DNA of 64,000 bases from Platerodrilus igneus (taxonomy: Eukaryota; Arthropoda; Insecta; Coleoptera; Lycidae). The notes under the pieces are model-generated. The model worked only from the letters and a program-made list of their open reading frames with translations. It made no database searches and had not been told where the DNA came from. The DNA lies in NCBI GenBank assembly GCA_036346225.1, contig JARFIW010001484.1, positions 62,001 through 126,000 of the forward strand, read 5' to 3'. Shown here in pieces: positions 1 to 9,180 of the stretch. Each line of letters starts with the position of its first letter. Position 1 is the stretch's first letter. The position numbers and the translations under genes were made by a program.

Positions 1-1105
1 AAGGTAACTCTCAGAGACTGGGAAAAACAGAAACCTACAAACGTGCTCCCAACATTAGAGAACCTACATCGCTTTTTGAAATCAAAGACTGATGTTCTAG
101 AAGCATTGGAGTCAGAACATGTCACGAAAGCTCCAAATAAGCATTCTAAGGGCGGCTTCAATACTCTGCTTGTCAATGCGACAGTAGAAACCTCGTGCGC
201 CCTTTGCCAAGCAAATCACACTATCTACGTGTATAACAAATTCTTAGCTCTATCCTCAAAGAGCCGTTACGAGGACGTTAAACATCGCCAGTTATGCGTA
301 AATTGTTTACATCCTGACTATGCTCTTAAAAAATGTAAAAATACTGGCAAATGTAAAAAATACAATCTTCGCCATAATACACTACTTCATTTTGACCAAT
401 CTCTTTCTAATTCTACGCCAAGCCCAAGTGGGTCCACAGCGTCAACATTGGTCGAGATTGGCTCTGTAGTTTCATCTACGGCCTTTCAAGGTCATGTAGT
501 AACTCTAGCAAACAGTGTTTCCTTGGCGTCTAACTCGGTTTTACTTTCAACCGTAGCTGTTCAAATATATGACTTTTATGGAGCACCTCATATTTGTATA
601 GCTGTTCTTGATTCAGGGTCACAAGCAAATATCATGACAAGCAAACCTTGTAAAAAACTAAACATACCTCTCACTAATATTTCTGCTTCAATTGTGGATT
701 TTAATCATGTTGCTTCTAATATCCGATATAGTTGCGATATTAAAATAGAGAATGTTTATTGCAATTTTTAAGCATACTTACCTCTTTCAGTCATTGACAA
801 AATTGGAGCTGATCTTTTCTCAGTGGAAATCGAAGTTTCTAACCTTAAAATACCGTCTCATATACGTCTTGCTGATCCAATTCTCTTTAAACCAGGACCG
901 GTTCATCTGTTGCTAGGTGCAGAAATTTTTGGACAATTATTGTGCATAGGTCAACATTCATTGGAACCTAACGCCCCAAGCTTGCAAAAACTATGTTAGG
1001 TTGGATTGTGTGTGGGTCAATGCCCTCCAACTCTCAGAAACAAGTATATGTTTGCAATTTTATTGAAAACTTAAACGCTCAGAATCAATTAGAAAGATTT
1101 TGGGG
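1..1105 (+). pseudogene. BEL/Pao retrotransposon gag-protease fragment (left copy)
   Basis: The reading frame is open from the window edge to 771 and then continues in another frame to about 1,105, so the gene starts upstream of the window. It shows a cysteine-rich gag tail (HRQLCVNCLHPDYALKKC) and an aspartic-protease-like core with VLDSGSQANIM, the arrangement of BEL/Pao gag followed by the DUF1758-type protease. A one-base change at about 770 creates a stop that the right-arm copy (minus strand, 23,225-24,760) does not have. The sequence ends near an FW motif that BEL elements carry after the protease, where the Polinton-like end begins. It is a dead target-site fragment, not an active gene. 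The BEL element at 61-64 kb is a different, diverged member. Confidence 0.85.
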
Positions 1106-2174
1106 AAACTGAATCGAACTGGGGCGAACTGCCGCCTCATTTCGTCCAGCATCCTCATTTACTCACTCATCTGGACCAATTTACATGTAAATTTCAATAA
1201 GGAGGAAATGAGGAGATGAATCTTCGCATTGCTCCTCCTTGCTCGGACACTCCCACAACCATTTTGATTACGTCACACCCGCATTCTTTCCACCCGCGAG
1301 ATAAACCTTTCTCCACATTTCCACCCACGAGATAAATCTATATTGTTTGGTATCGATTAATATTAGATTTTTCTCAGCTATTTGAACCTCTAGGAATTTT
1401 TTAGATAGCATCATCCCCCAGGGAGCTACCCCAATTTTAAGATTTTTTTTTACCAATGTCGATTTTTAATCTCTCCTTTATAACGTCTAGAATCCTTTAA
1501 CCAAACACTTAGCGGTATTAACCTAAAGAAATTAAACACGCAAAAATTTAATAATTCATTTTATCCGATTTACAGTTTAATAAACTAATAGAATACAATT
1601 TTTACAAAGTATTACATTATCTTCGTAGTGTAGCCGAATCCAAGCAAGTTAAAGTAACCTGTAACAAAAAAGACATTAATGTGTTTAAAAATACCTGTAA
1701 CAAAAAAGAGATTAATGTGCTGTTAAAAATAGAGAAAACGTGTTTCGGCCAATAAGACATATTGTCGTTAATCTAACAATATGAGAATAATGTAAAACAT
1801 TCCAATGTAAGGTGTTTTTAATATATAAATGGGAAGGTCGAGTTTAACGTCATCATCGCCCGAATTACATGTGAAGGCGGTGTGAAATAATTTTTACTAA
1901 TACAGTTTAAATTTTGTAAACCACATTTCTAAATACATATTCACAATTTTTTATTCTTAACCTAGAACTCTTTACATCGATGTATACTTATTAATATTTA
2001 TTTCTAAATAGAGCACCTTTTGCAAAGACCAACCGGACCCTAGTGTTTCAAATTCCTCTGATTAAGAAACAATTAGTTTTTGTAAAAGAGGAATTTTTAC
2101 TAATACAGTTTAACTTTTGTAAACCACATTTCAAAATACATATTCACAATTTTTTATTCTTAACCTAAAACTCT
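1106..2174. mobile_element. Outer end of Polinton-like element PLT-1, left arm (noncoding)
   Basis: From about 1,134 inward the sequence matches the terminal repeat of the intact element at 43,554 (shared CATCTGGACCAA, TTTACATGTAAAT and GCTCGGACAC blocks). It holds one copy of the outer tandem repeat (about 1,265-1,500), where the right arm has three. The left copy looks like a fusion of the first and third units. A roughly 36-bp direct duplication lies at 1,660-1,730. The exact outer boundary is uncertain by about 30 bases because the BEL target reading frame may run through to 1,110 or beyond. Confidence 0.7.
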
Positions 2175-2268
2175 TTACACCCGTTTATACTTATTGATAT
2201 TTATTTCTAAATAGAGCAGCTTTTCCAAAAACCAACCGGACCCACATGTTTCAAATTCCTCTGATTTT
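1891..2268. repeat. 203-bp offset tandem duplication of the zinc-finger gene 3' end
   Basis: Blocks starting at 1,891 (TTTTTACTAATACAG) and 2,094 are two copies of about 170 bp containing the gene's 3' end, its stop region and its polyadenylation-type sequence. The right arm (21,850-22,010) and both copies in PLT-2 have a single copy, so this duplication arose in the left arm or was lost from the right. Confidence 0.8.
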
Positions 2269-2956
2269 GTTCTCATGGTTTCGCTTAAAACCTCGTACAA
2301 ATTTTCCAGATTACTAGAAGACGTTATTAGCATATTTTTTGAGTTAAAATATTTCACATCGGTAGTATCTTCTCCCATTTTGGTGTAAACGCCGTAGAGT
2401 TCGCAATAGACTTTTATTGCTGTATGTTGTGTTCTTTTTTCATTAATTAACCGAATAAACCGCTCTTTCTGCTTCCAAAGAAACTCGGAAAATCCATCGT
2501 CGACACTGGCGTTCTTTATGCGATAGCTAGCCATACGGTTGTTAAACGCTGGGCTAACCATTTCCACGCCATCTTCGCCAGTTGCGGTAACTGTGGCATT
2601 TTTATGTCTGCTGCTTCTCAAGTGTGCGGCATAGGTAGTTTTTTCCATTTCAAAATCGCATACTTTACACATAATTTGTGGTTGTTTCGTACAATATCAT
2701 TTAACAGCTGGCGGAGCTGAACGTTTACGGCTTAATTACATACCGTGCTGTTTTTCCTTGTGTCGCTGTAAATTGCCCATTCTCGTAAAAGCGATACCGC
2801 AAGACACACAATTTAAGTACTTTGCTGCTGACGAATGTATAAGCTTAACCGTGGACGATGTTACACCACGACAATTGTTCTGGTGCCGTTTGAGAGCATT
2901 TGTTCAGGTACAGGAAGCATCGCAAGAGTTGCATTTTAAAACGTTTGCAGGTACCA
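2175..2956 (-). pseudogene. C2H2 zinc-finger protein of PLT-1 (left arm, broken)
   Basis: Homologous to the intact 268-aa genes at 44,503-45,309 and 51,237-52,043. The start codon equivalent is at 2,956. The first finger has lost its pattern and contains an in-frame TGA shortly after ASCT. Further stops follow before the third finger. The downstream part (2,175-2,672) is open and encodes the third finger (CKVC...HLRSSRH) and the C-terminal domain ending in GSGWFLEKLLYLEININKY. The same early stop is present in the right arm, so inactivation came before the inverted duplication. The family's C-terminal GSGW...INKY domain is common beside protein-primed-type DNA polymerases in arthropod repeats. 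Its role is unknown and DNA binding is inferred from the fingers. Confidence 0.85.
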
Positions 2957-3122
2957 TTTTAGTACAAAACAAAATCCGCACTATAGGACTTTGGTGAAAC
3001 TTGTAAGCAAACTAACTTATAACTAAAGAGTTTAATCTTGCGTACCTGCTTTATGTACCCTATAGAATGCAAACCGAAAGTTTCCGAAGACAGCTGAACG
3101 AAGTTGAAGATTCAGCGGGGAA

Positions 3123-3248
3123 CTAAATGACGTCATCTTTTGCCCATCCTTGCTGCTCGTCCAGTACATTTAGCACAAATGCATGCACCCTGTTCAAATC
3201 GTCCATGTTGCGAATGCAGTTAGAAGAAACATCGGAAACGTCTTCCAT
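3123..3248 (-). CDS. Conserved acidic micro-ORF (41 aa), PLT-1 left arm
   Basis: A short frame begins MEDVSDVSSN and continues through NRVHAFVLNVLDEQ to a stop at 3,123. It lies about 170 bases upstream of the zinc-finger gene on the same strand. Copies at 20,870-20,995, 45,455-45,562 and 50,984-51,091 keep the frame and the start. Differences between the two element families are mostly substitutions that leave the pattern MED.SDV..N.IR..D..N.VHA..LNVLDEQ intact. No known family is recognised. It could be a small protein, an upstream ORF, or an N-terminal exon of the zinc-finger gene. A palindromic TGACGTCA site overlaps its end at 3,128-3,135. Confidence 0.5.
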   Translation of the reverse strand: MEDVSDVSSNCIRNMDDLNRVHAFVLNVLDEQQGWAKDDVI

Positions 3249-4592
3249 GTTATACGGATCAATAATCGCATCGTGTGCATATTAAAAATCCAAAAGGGTG
3301 GTAGCACACGCACACAAATTGGCTCCAAGTCATGCAGTAGAAAATTCAGTGCTACTATAAAAAAAAACTTAATAAAAAACTTTAAACCTTTACTAAGGAA
3401 ATACCAAACTTGTTGTCTACAGAATACTTACTAATAAAGCAATTTAATTTTAAATAGCTTATATGTCATATTTTAGGAAATGGCAGGTTTGAATATTTTT
3501 TTTGGAAACAATCGAAGATTGCCGAAGACACTCGAAAAGTGTACAAACGCGGTCACTAAACCAATTAGCATTGATTCAAATATTCTGTGCTTTCATAGGT
3601 TGCTCATTTCCTAGAACCAAATCTTCCGCATAGCGGTCGGTAGCACGTAATGATTTCTAGAACCGGTAAATACTCGATATCGCCCAAATAGAGAATTAGA
3701 TGCTCGATGTCTGTCAACTTCTGATTCCTTCGTAAAAGGTAGAAAAAACTCGGGCAATCATCCATATAACTTATACTTCGGCCCGCCCCCGTTCTGATAA
3801 TTTCCAAACATTTTTCAAACGACAATGGTCTCGGAAGTTTTAAACTTCCGAGGGATCTATAAGTCGTGATCAATTACACGTTCGAGCTACCGGTAAACTA
3901 ACATATTTTATAATAACAGTGTGCTGTATAATACATGCATACCCCTTCTCTGCGCTACTGCTATTCTTGTAGTTGCTTGAAAAAAGTCAATCGTCTTTTT
4001 TTACTGCTAGGACCGCTGCAAAGCATCATTCTATACTTTCGTTAAAAGTATAGCACATCGCGCACTTTTTTGTCTGATAATTAAATTTTGCACATGTAGG
4101 CTTTTACACTTTCGCATATTTAAATATCTAATACAATCGATTAACTACTTTCAATTATTCTAACGGGAACCACCATACATTCCACCGCATCGTTCTTTTT
4201 TAATCAAACGATCCGATGGGCTTCCACACACTAACACCTAACGTATCTTCCTACTATTTGTTAAACAAAAACTACCGGCATCGCCATGTTTGTATGTGGA
4301 CGTAAGCAGATGTTTGCAGATGTGTACGAGAATATGTAACCATATACATTAATCAGTCTAAGCTATCTTATTTAGTCCAAGAAAACTACTATTTTTCTAA
4401 ACCACAATAATAATAGCCTTTATAGGTTTAATTAACATTTCTACCATTTCCCAATGACTGATGCTACGTACATGGAAACTTTAATTTACTATTGGAGAAA
4501 ATCCTTATTCTCCCACGCACTGTTGCGTAGTTGCATGCCCATCCGTTTTGGGAATATATGCTTGCTATAGGTTGTAGCATCCGCGGTTTTAC

Positions 4593-4699
4593 TTAACTAC
4601 ACTTCGTGAGACCCCTTTAATCATTTTAATCGTGTCTTTCTCGCTTACAATACAGTAGGACTTGGTTTTTGTACCGACGAATTCTAATACTAGACCCCC
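4593..4699 (-). pseudogene. Remnant of a polymerase C-terminal-like module
   Basis: The short frame reads GLVLEFVGTKTKSYCI, then EKDTIKMIKGVSRSVVK and a stop. The layout (EFVG..., KSY, then a KG...VVK block) matches the module that follows the palm in many animal-repeat and virus-like B-family DNA polymerases. The equivalent at 49,322-49,438 in PLT-2 reads the same apart from a few substitutions, so selection acted on it before decay. It stands alone here, without the preceding catalytic motifs, and the assignment rests on pattern memory only. Confidence 0.45.
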
Positions 4700-5342
4700 A
4701 TTGTATTTATTATCCGCCTGGTAGTCACTTTTTAAACATAACTAAATTTTGTTTGGAATCAACTAGTATTAGATTTTTCTAGGTAGCCCAAATCTGTAAA
4801 TAGATTTTAAATAGGACCATCTCATACAAAGTTATGCCTTTTAAAGACCCAAATCTTTAATTTTTGCTTATCTTTATTTAACTCCATCTTTAAAACTTTT
4901 TTTTTTCTAGCCAAGACATATGCTTTAACCAACCATTTCCCGAGAAATCTAAAACCGTTGTGTCCCGCGAACACCACGTGGAGATAACACGTATACTCTG
5001 TCAACCAGGATAGAAGCAGGAAGGATTTAGAAGAAGGGAAGGTGGGAGAAGAACTTAAAAATTATGGAATCTTAAAACTAATATATACAATAGATTTACA
5101 AAATCTATACAACTATCTTAGACCTATATCTTTATGCTCCCTCCCCCATGCGTAGATTGCTGTACTATTAGGAATGATGTACCTTTTGTCATCTTCGCTC
5201 GCTAAACTAATTTTATTAATAAGCTGCGTGTACAAATGGTATTTTTTACTCCGGATACATACGCTAGTAAGTACTCCATACCAAATAAAGAATTAGATGC
5301 TTGGTGACTGTTAACATCCGCTTCCCTCGTGTACGCTCAGAC

Positions 5343-5452
5343 ACATTCCAGCCCATGCACACCCCTGCGCGCGTGCACCCTCTGCCCATGCGCACACCTG
5401 CGCGTGCGCACCCCTGCCCATGCGCGGCTATACCCGCGCACCCCTCTCTGTG
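5343..5452. repeat. GC-rich minisatellite (left arm)
   Basis: Degenerate tandem units around GCGCACCCCTGCCCATGC stand out sharply from the AT-rich surroundings. The same array is at 18,743-18,841 (right arm) and 48,535-48,640 (PLT-2), always just downstream of the large replication-like gene. Confidence 0.8.
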
Positions 5453-5549
5453 CGATTGCTATTTCGTGGTAACGTTATAGCCTTTTATAAATAAAGAACA
5501 ATGTAATACTATCCTAAAATGTTTATTCTGACATTATACATAACAAAAT

Positions 5550-5784
5550 TTAAAAATATTTAATACCAAGCATGGAGTCATTTAAACTTAATTTTAATAC
5601 AAAGTTATACACAGAAGACAGTCTTTTCTCTATGTTTGCTTGGAGTGGTTTTAATTTTATTCGCATCTTAAAATTTAAATCGACACCCAAGTCCTCTATC
5701 TCCTTTTCTAGCCAATAGTTTGATACATAGAGACCGTCTAGGTTTTCGAATTGTAAAATGTACCGAAGTGTGCCTCTATATATA
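5550..5784 (-). pseudogene. C-terminal end of the large replication-like gene, PLT-1 left arm
   Basis: The minus-strand frame encodes LRYILQFENLDGLYVSNYWLEKEIEDLG and matches the C-terminus of the PLT-2 large gene (to 48,380) almost residue for residue. The frame is cut at 5,784-5,787, where the mariner left end begins. The middle of the gene (about 1.2 kb by comparison with PLT-2) is missing on the far side of the mariner, so insertion was accompanied or followed by deletion. Confidence 0.8.
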
Positions 5785-5786
5785 TA

Positions 5787-6963
5787 CAGGGTTGGGATAA
5801 AGTATGGAACCAAGCGAATATCTTTAAAACGAAAAGGACGATATTTATGAAACTTTGTACATAAATGCAATGAGGCAAAATGCATCTGATGTGATCTTTT
5901 TCGTTAATAATGTACTTCCGGTTTAGCCGGAAATGCCCTCAATTTTTTTTAATTAAATGGGACACTAAAGCACTTTAGTACAATAACTTTTAAGTTTTTA
6001 CGCATTAGAATAAAAACCATTTAGATTAGCAAATTGATGTTTACTTTGTATTAATCGTGTACTGTTTAGTAAAGTAACTGTTGGAAAAATGTCAAGACAA
6101 GCTGTCAAGTTAATTGTAATTTACGGTAATAAATTGTACGGTTAAAAATGGTATATTTAAGTGAAAAAGATCGAATTGAAATATTAATGATGATTGGTTT
6201 TGGCGATCGTGTTAGAACAAGGGAAGAAGTTTGTCATATTTTTAATGATTTGCATCCTGAAAGAAATCCTATATCACGTTCAACAGCTCCTAAAACATTA
6301 CAACGTTTTAATGCAACAGGGATGGTCAAAAATTTGCCAAAAACTGGAAGACCACAGACCGCAACGAACAAAGCTATTAGACAAAACGTTGCTATTGAAT
6401 TAAAGGAATCACCTCAAACTTCTACCACAGATTTGGCACTAAACCACGGTATAAGTCGACGTTCTGTAGGGAAGATATTAAAAAGTGAAAAATATCATCC
6501 GTATAAAATACAATTAGTTCAAGAATTGTCTGATGATGATTTTGACCGACGGCTGGAGTTTTGCGAACGCATGATGGACATCTGTAATGTCGACGAGCAC
6601 TTTGCAAATAATGTAGTGTTTTCGGATGAGGAATCTTTTTGTTTAAATGGAACAGTTAATCGACATAACTCAAGGTATTGGTTAAATGAGAATCCTCATT
6701 GGATTTATGAAGGCCATACCCAACATCCACAAAAGTTGAATGTTTGGATGGGAATTGTGAAAAATAGGCTTATAGGCTCATTTTTTATAGACGGAAACTT
6801 GAATGGTGACAAGTATTTAGATTTACTAAATAACCAAATTATTCCTGCACTACATCAAAATGGGCAGTTACCACAAAATGTTTTGTTTCAACAAGATGGA
6901 ACGCCTCCTCACTATGATAGACGGGTTTTGAATTTTTTATGTGCAAATTTTCCAAATCGATGA
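5787..6963 (+). mobile_element. Truncated mariner-family transposon
   Basis: The left end is a TA followed at 5,787 by CAGGGTTGGGATAAAG, of the CAGGGT type common to insect mariners. A 360-bp leader precedes the transposase frame. The 3' part and the right terminal repeat are missing: at 6,964 the sequence passes directly into large-gene coding sequence in the opposite orientation. In the right arm only the leader remains (about 18,099-18,450), with an extra stretch of roughly 75 bp relative to this copy. Confidence 0.85.
6148..6963 (+). pseudogene. Mariner-type transposase, C-terminally truncated
   Basis: The 271-residue frame starts at MVYLSEKDRIEIL and is uninterrupted. An N-terminal helix-turn-helix pair covers roughly residues 5-115 (RIEIL...GRPQTA...SRRSVGKIL). 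The DDE catalytic domain follows: first aspartate in VFSDEESFCLNG (about residue 155-165) and second in FQQDGTPPHY (about 250-258). The protein stops at FPNR, just before the stretch that carries the third acidic residue (the SPDLTPLDFFLWG-type motif) in the family, so it cannot be active. Family members are about 340-380 residues long. The open frame suggests a fairly recent insertion compared with the stop-ridden host element. Confidence 0.9.
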
Positions 6964-7802
6964 ATTGGACGTACATCTGGACAACGTAAAAAATCTAGTA
7001 TATGATTGCCAAGTTGTTTATTAACACCAAGACTTGTTATCTGACACACAAATTTGTTGTATATCTTAATTCTTGCATTGGTTGTTAGCCATGTTAAACA
7101 ATCAATTCCCACAGTTTTATCGTTGTCAACTATAATATTACATTTTTCTTTGTATTCGCCCTTATAGCAAAAGTTATGATTTGTAGTTAAATAATTACAC
7201 ATCTCCATCTTGCTAAATATGCCAGCAAAATCTTGGGTTACATCCATGTCAAAAAAATAGTAGTAATCTTTTTCAAGTTCGTCTATTATATCTGGTAGTT
7301 TCTCCAATAAAGTTTCCAACTTAACATCTGTTAGTTCCACTTTGTATGGAACACATATAGGATTTTGTAATTTTTTATTAATGCATTTCTTTTACTCTCT
7401 GGCCCATCTTGTAAGTGCTTTCTAGAGAAAACGGAAGCTTAGCTTTAACATCATGCCTAGCGGAAACGAATCTGTCGAACTTTCTTTGTAGATAGCTGTT
7501 AAATGCACCACAAATTTCTTTTTTAGGATAAACATCCTTTTGTTTGCAGATGTTTGTTCGGCGTCAGAAAGGTCGCAAATTTTAACCAACATTATATTGT
7601 CACAAAATGGTTCTGTAATTGGGGTGTGTAGTCCGCCAGTCAGCATCTGTTCGCCTTCGACATAACAAATATTACCAATATCTGTCACCAGATTATTGTT
7701 GCACATATTTTCTGCCAACAGCCATAATCCAAATCGCTCATTTGTCGGTTTCACTTTATTCCCAAGAAGTTGAGAAGCGTTAATCACCTTGGAGACGCTC
7801 AT
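6964..7802 (-). pseudogene. N-terminal part of the large replication-like gene, PLT-1 left arm
   Basis: Two frames (7,422-7,802, then 6,964-7,340 after a frameshift) match the PLT-2 gene at about 46,150-46,880. The first starts MSVSKVINASQLLGNKV and supplies the N-terminus that is broken in PLT-2. The second holds the motifs DMDVTQDFAGIF and NARIKIYNKF. The order of an aspartate-rich D.D.T.D..G block, an R.K.YNK block and (in PLT-2) RLEATIY resembles plasmid and phage replication initiators of the Rep_trans type. That is an inference and not tested. The gene is transcribed away from the hairpin region at 8,037-8,254 and divergent to the polymerase exonuclease gene at 8,291. Confidence 0.65.
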
Positions 7803-8036
7803 GTTTACCGTTCTAGCTACTGTCGAATACTAAATTGAATACGAAGAAATTTCCCCTTACGTATCCTACAGAGTGGGGGGAAGCGTATATTGCCGAAGAT
7901 AGCCGAATATGTCGGACACCGCCATATCGCTTACATTCTCTTGTTTAGGAACTGTTTTGTTATCCGACCTAGGTCGGCAGGGATGCGCATCGTCATATGT
8001 CCGGATATATGGCGGATATATGTAGGATGTTAGGTT

Positions 8037-8254
8037 AGGGTGAAATTGCCCCATAGGGTGAAATTGCCCCATAGGGTAAAATTACCCAATAGGGTGAAAT
8101 TGCATGCGACCTAGGTTGGATGTGGACTTGTCAGGAGTTAGGTTAGCTAGTGTTGTCCGGAGTTAGGTTAGGTTAGTTGGACTTGTGTGGACTTAGGTTA
8201 GATAAACAAAAAAATTGATAGGTTAGGTCAGCGCGGCGGTGCTGACCTAACCTA
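8037..8254. promoter_or_regulatory. Intergenic short repeats and TTAGG hairpin between divergent genes
   Basis: Four degenerate 19-bp units around GGGTGAAATTGCCCCATA (8,037-8,103) are followed by scattered GTTAGGTTAGGTTAG motifs and an inverted repeat with a 14-bp perfect stem (TAGGTTAGGTCAGC at 8,219-8,232 with 8,241-8,254). The block lies between the large gene (minus) and the polymerase exonuclease part (plus), the expected place for a shared promoter or replication start. The hairpin recurs in a longer form at 45,713-45,771 in PLT-2. The function is inferred from position only. Confidence 0.5.
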
Positions 8255-8290
8255 AAATTGTTGATACACACGAAAACATTCATGTGACGA

Positions 8291-9180
8291 AATATTTTGC
8301 AGCATGTGTAAAGAACATCATTCATATGATCATAACTGTTATATACAAGTAGACACAGGCACTCCTAAAATTGTTGATACACCATTTATTTTTTATGATT
8401 TAGAAACTCGCCAAGACGACTAAAATTTCAAAGACGACTATATACATACACCTGTACTTTGTGTATTCGAAATGAGATGCGACGTGTGCTTTGAAATAAC
8501 CAACAATGTAATCGAATGTTATAAGTCTGGATTAAGAAGACAAATAATAAAAGGCAAAGACGTCATTAAACAGTTTGCTTGTAATTTATTGGCCATTAGT
8601 AAGAAAAAGTTTAAAAAATAAACTAGTTCTTGCACATAATGTGCAAGCCTATGACCACCAGTTCATATTGAAGTACTTTATGGAAAATACTGATATCAAA
8701 CCAGAAGTTATCATGAGAAGCAGTAAAATTTTAATGATGACCGTAGAGAACATTAAATTTATAGACACTTTAAACTACTTTCCTATGAAATTGACCGACC
8801 GACCTTCCTGCATCCTTTGGACTTTCAGAGTTGAAAAAAGGGTACTTTCCTCACCTGTTCAACACCAAAAGCTAATAAGCATTATGTGGGTCCACTACCA
8901 CCAAAAAAATTCTACCAACCTGACAACATGAAATATGCAGAGCGCCAAAATTTCTTACAATGGTACGAGGAACACAAAACTAAACTTTTTTTATTTAGAA
9001 CGGGATATGATTGAGTACTGCATTAGCGATGTCAACATTTCAACTCAGGCTTGTGTAATATTTCATAAAAGGCTTGTAGAACAAGGCAACGTGTCTCCTT
9101 TCACTGAGGCAATTACAATAGCTAGGGCATGTAATAAGCTGTTTAGACGAAATTTCCTAAAACCCTATAAAATTTATTAA
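8291..9180 (+). pseudogene. B-family DNA polymerase, 3'-5' exonuclease part (left arm)
   Basis: Successive frames show the three exonuclease motifs of B-family polymerases in order: FIFYDLETR (Exo I, about 8,385-8,408), LAHNVQAYDHQFIL (Exo II, about 8,630-8,670) with FIDTLNYFPMKL following, and MIEYCISDV (Exo III, about 9,007-9,033), then a CNKLFRRNFLKP stretch. A cysteine-histidine cluster (CSMCKEHHSYDHNC) sits just upstream. The gene is broken by an in-frame stop after RQDD (8,419) and several frameshifts. The polymerase half is not downstream. It lies at 11,771-13,598 on the opposite strand, so the gene has been split by an internal inversion of the 9.2-13.6 kb segment. Confidence 0.85.

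Larger units (their letters stand above)
3249..5549. other. Degenerate PLT-1 interior, left arm
   Basis: This region is collinear (inverted) with 48,420-50,830 of PLT-2. It has no long frame apart from 3,604-3,873 on the minus strand, whose product contains YLGDIEYLPVLEIITC. That is echoed by YLDDIKYLPVLEIITC near 50,370 and by DNA-level copies near 5,290 and 35,180, so a short segment is repeated inside the element. A 107-bp coding remnant (4,593-4,699) and a GC-rich minisatellite are listed separately. The rest reads as noncoding or heavily decayed. Confidence 0.6.

Noticed and set aside
2758..2997. 79-codon plus-strand frame (and mirror 21,121-21,360)
   Set aside because: It is antisense to the zinc-finger pseudogene. 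The real coding strand is defined by the intact PLT-2 copies.
8100..8260. Possible true telomeric array
   Set aside because: The TTAGG motifs are few, interspersed and tied to a hairpin at the same place in two elements. There is no long (TTAGG)n array.
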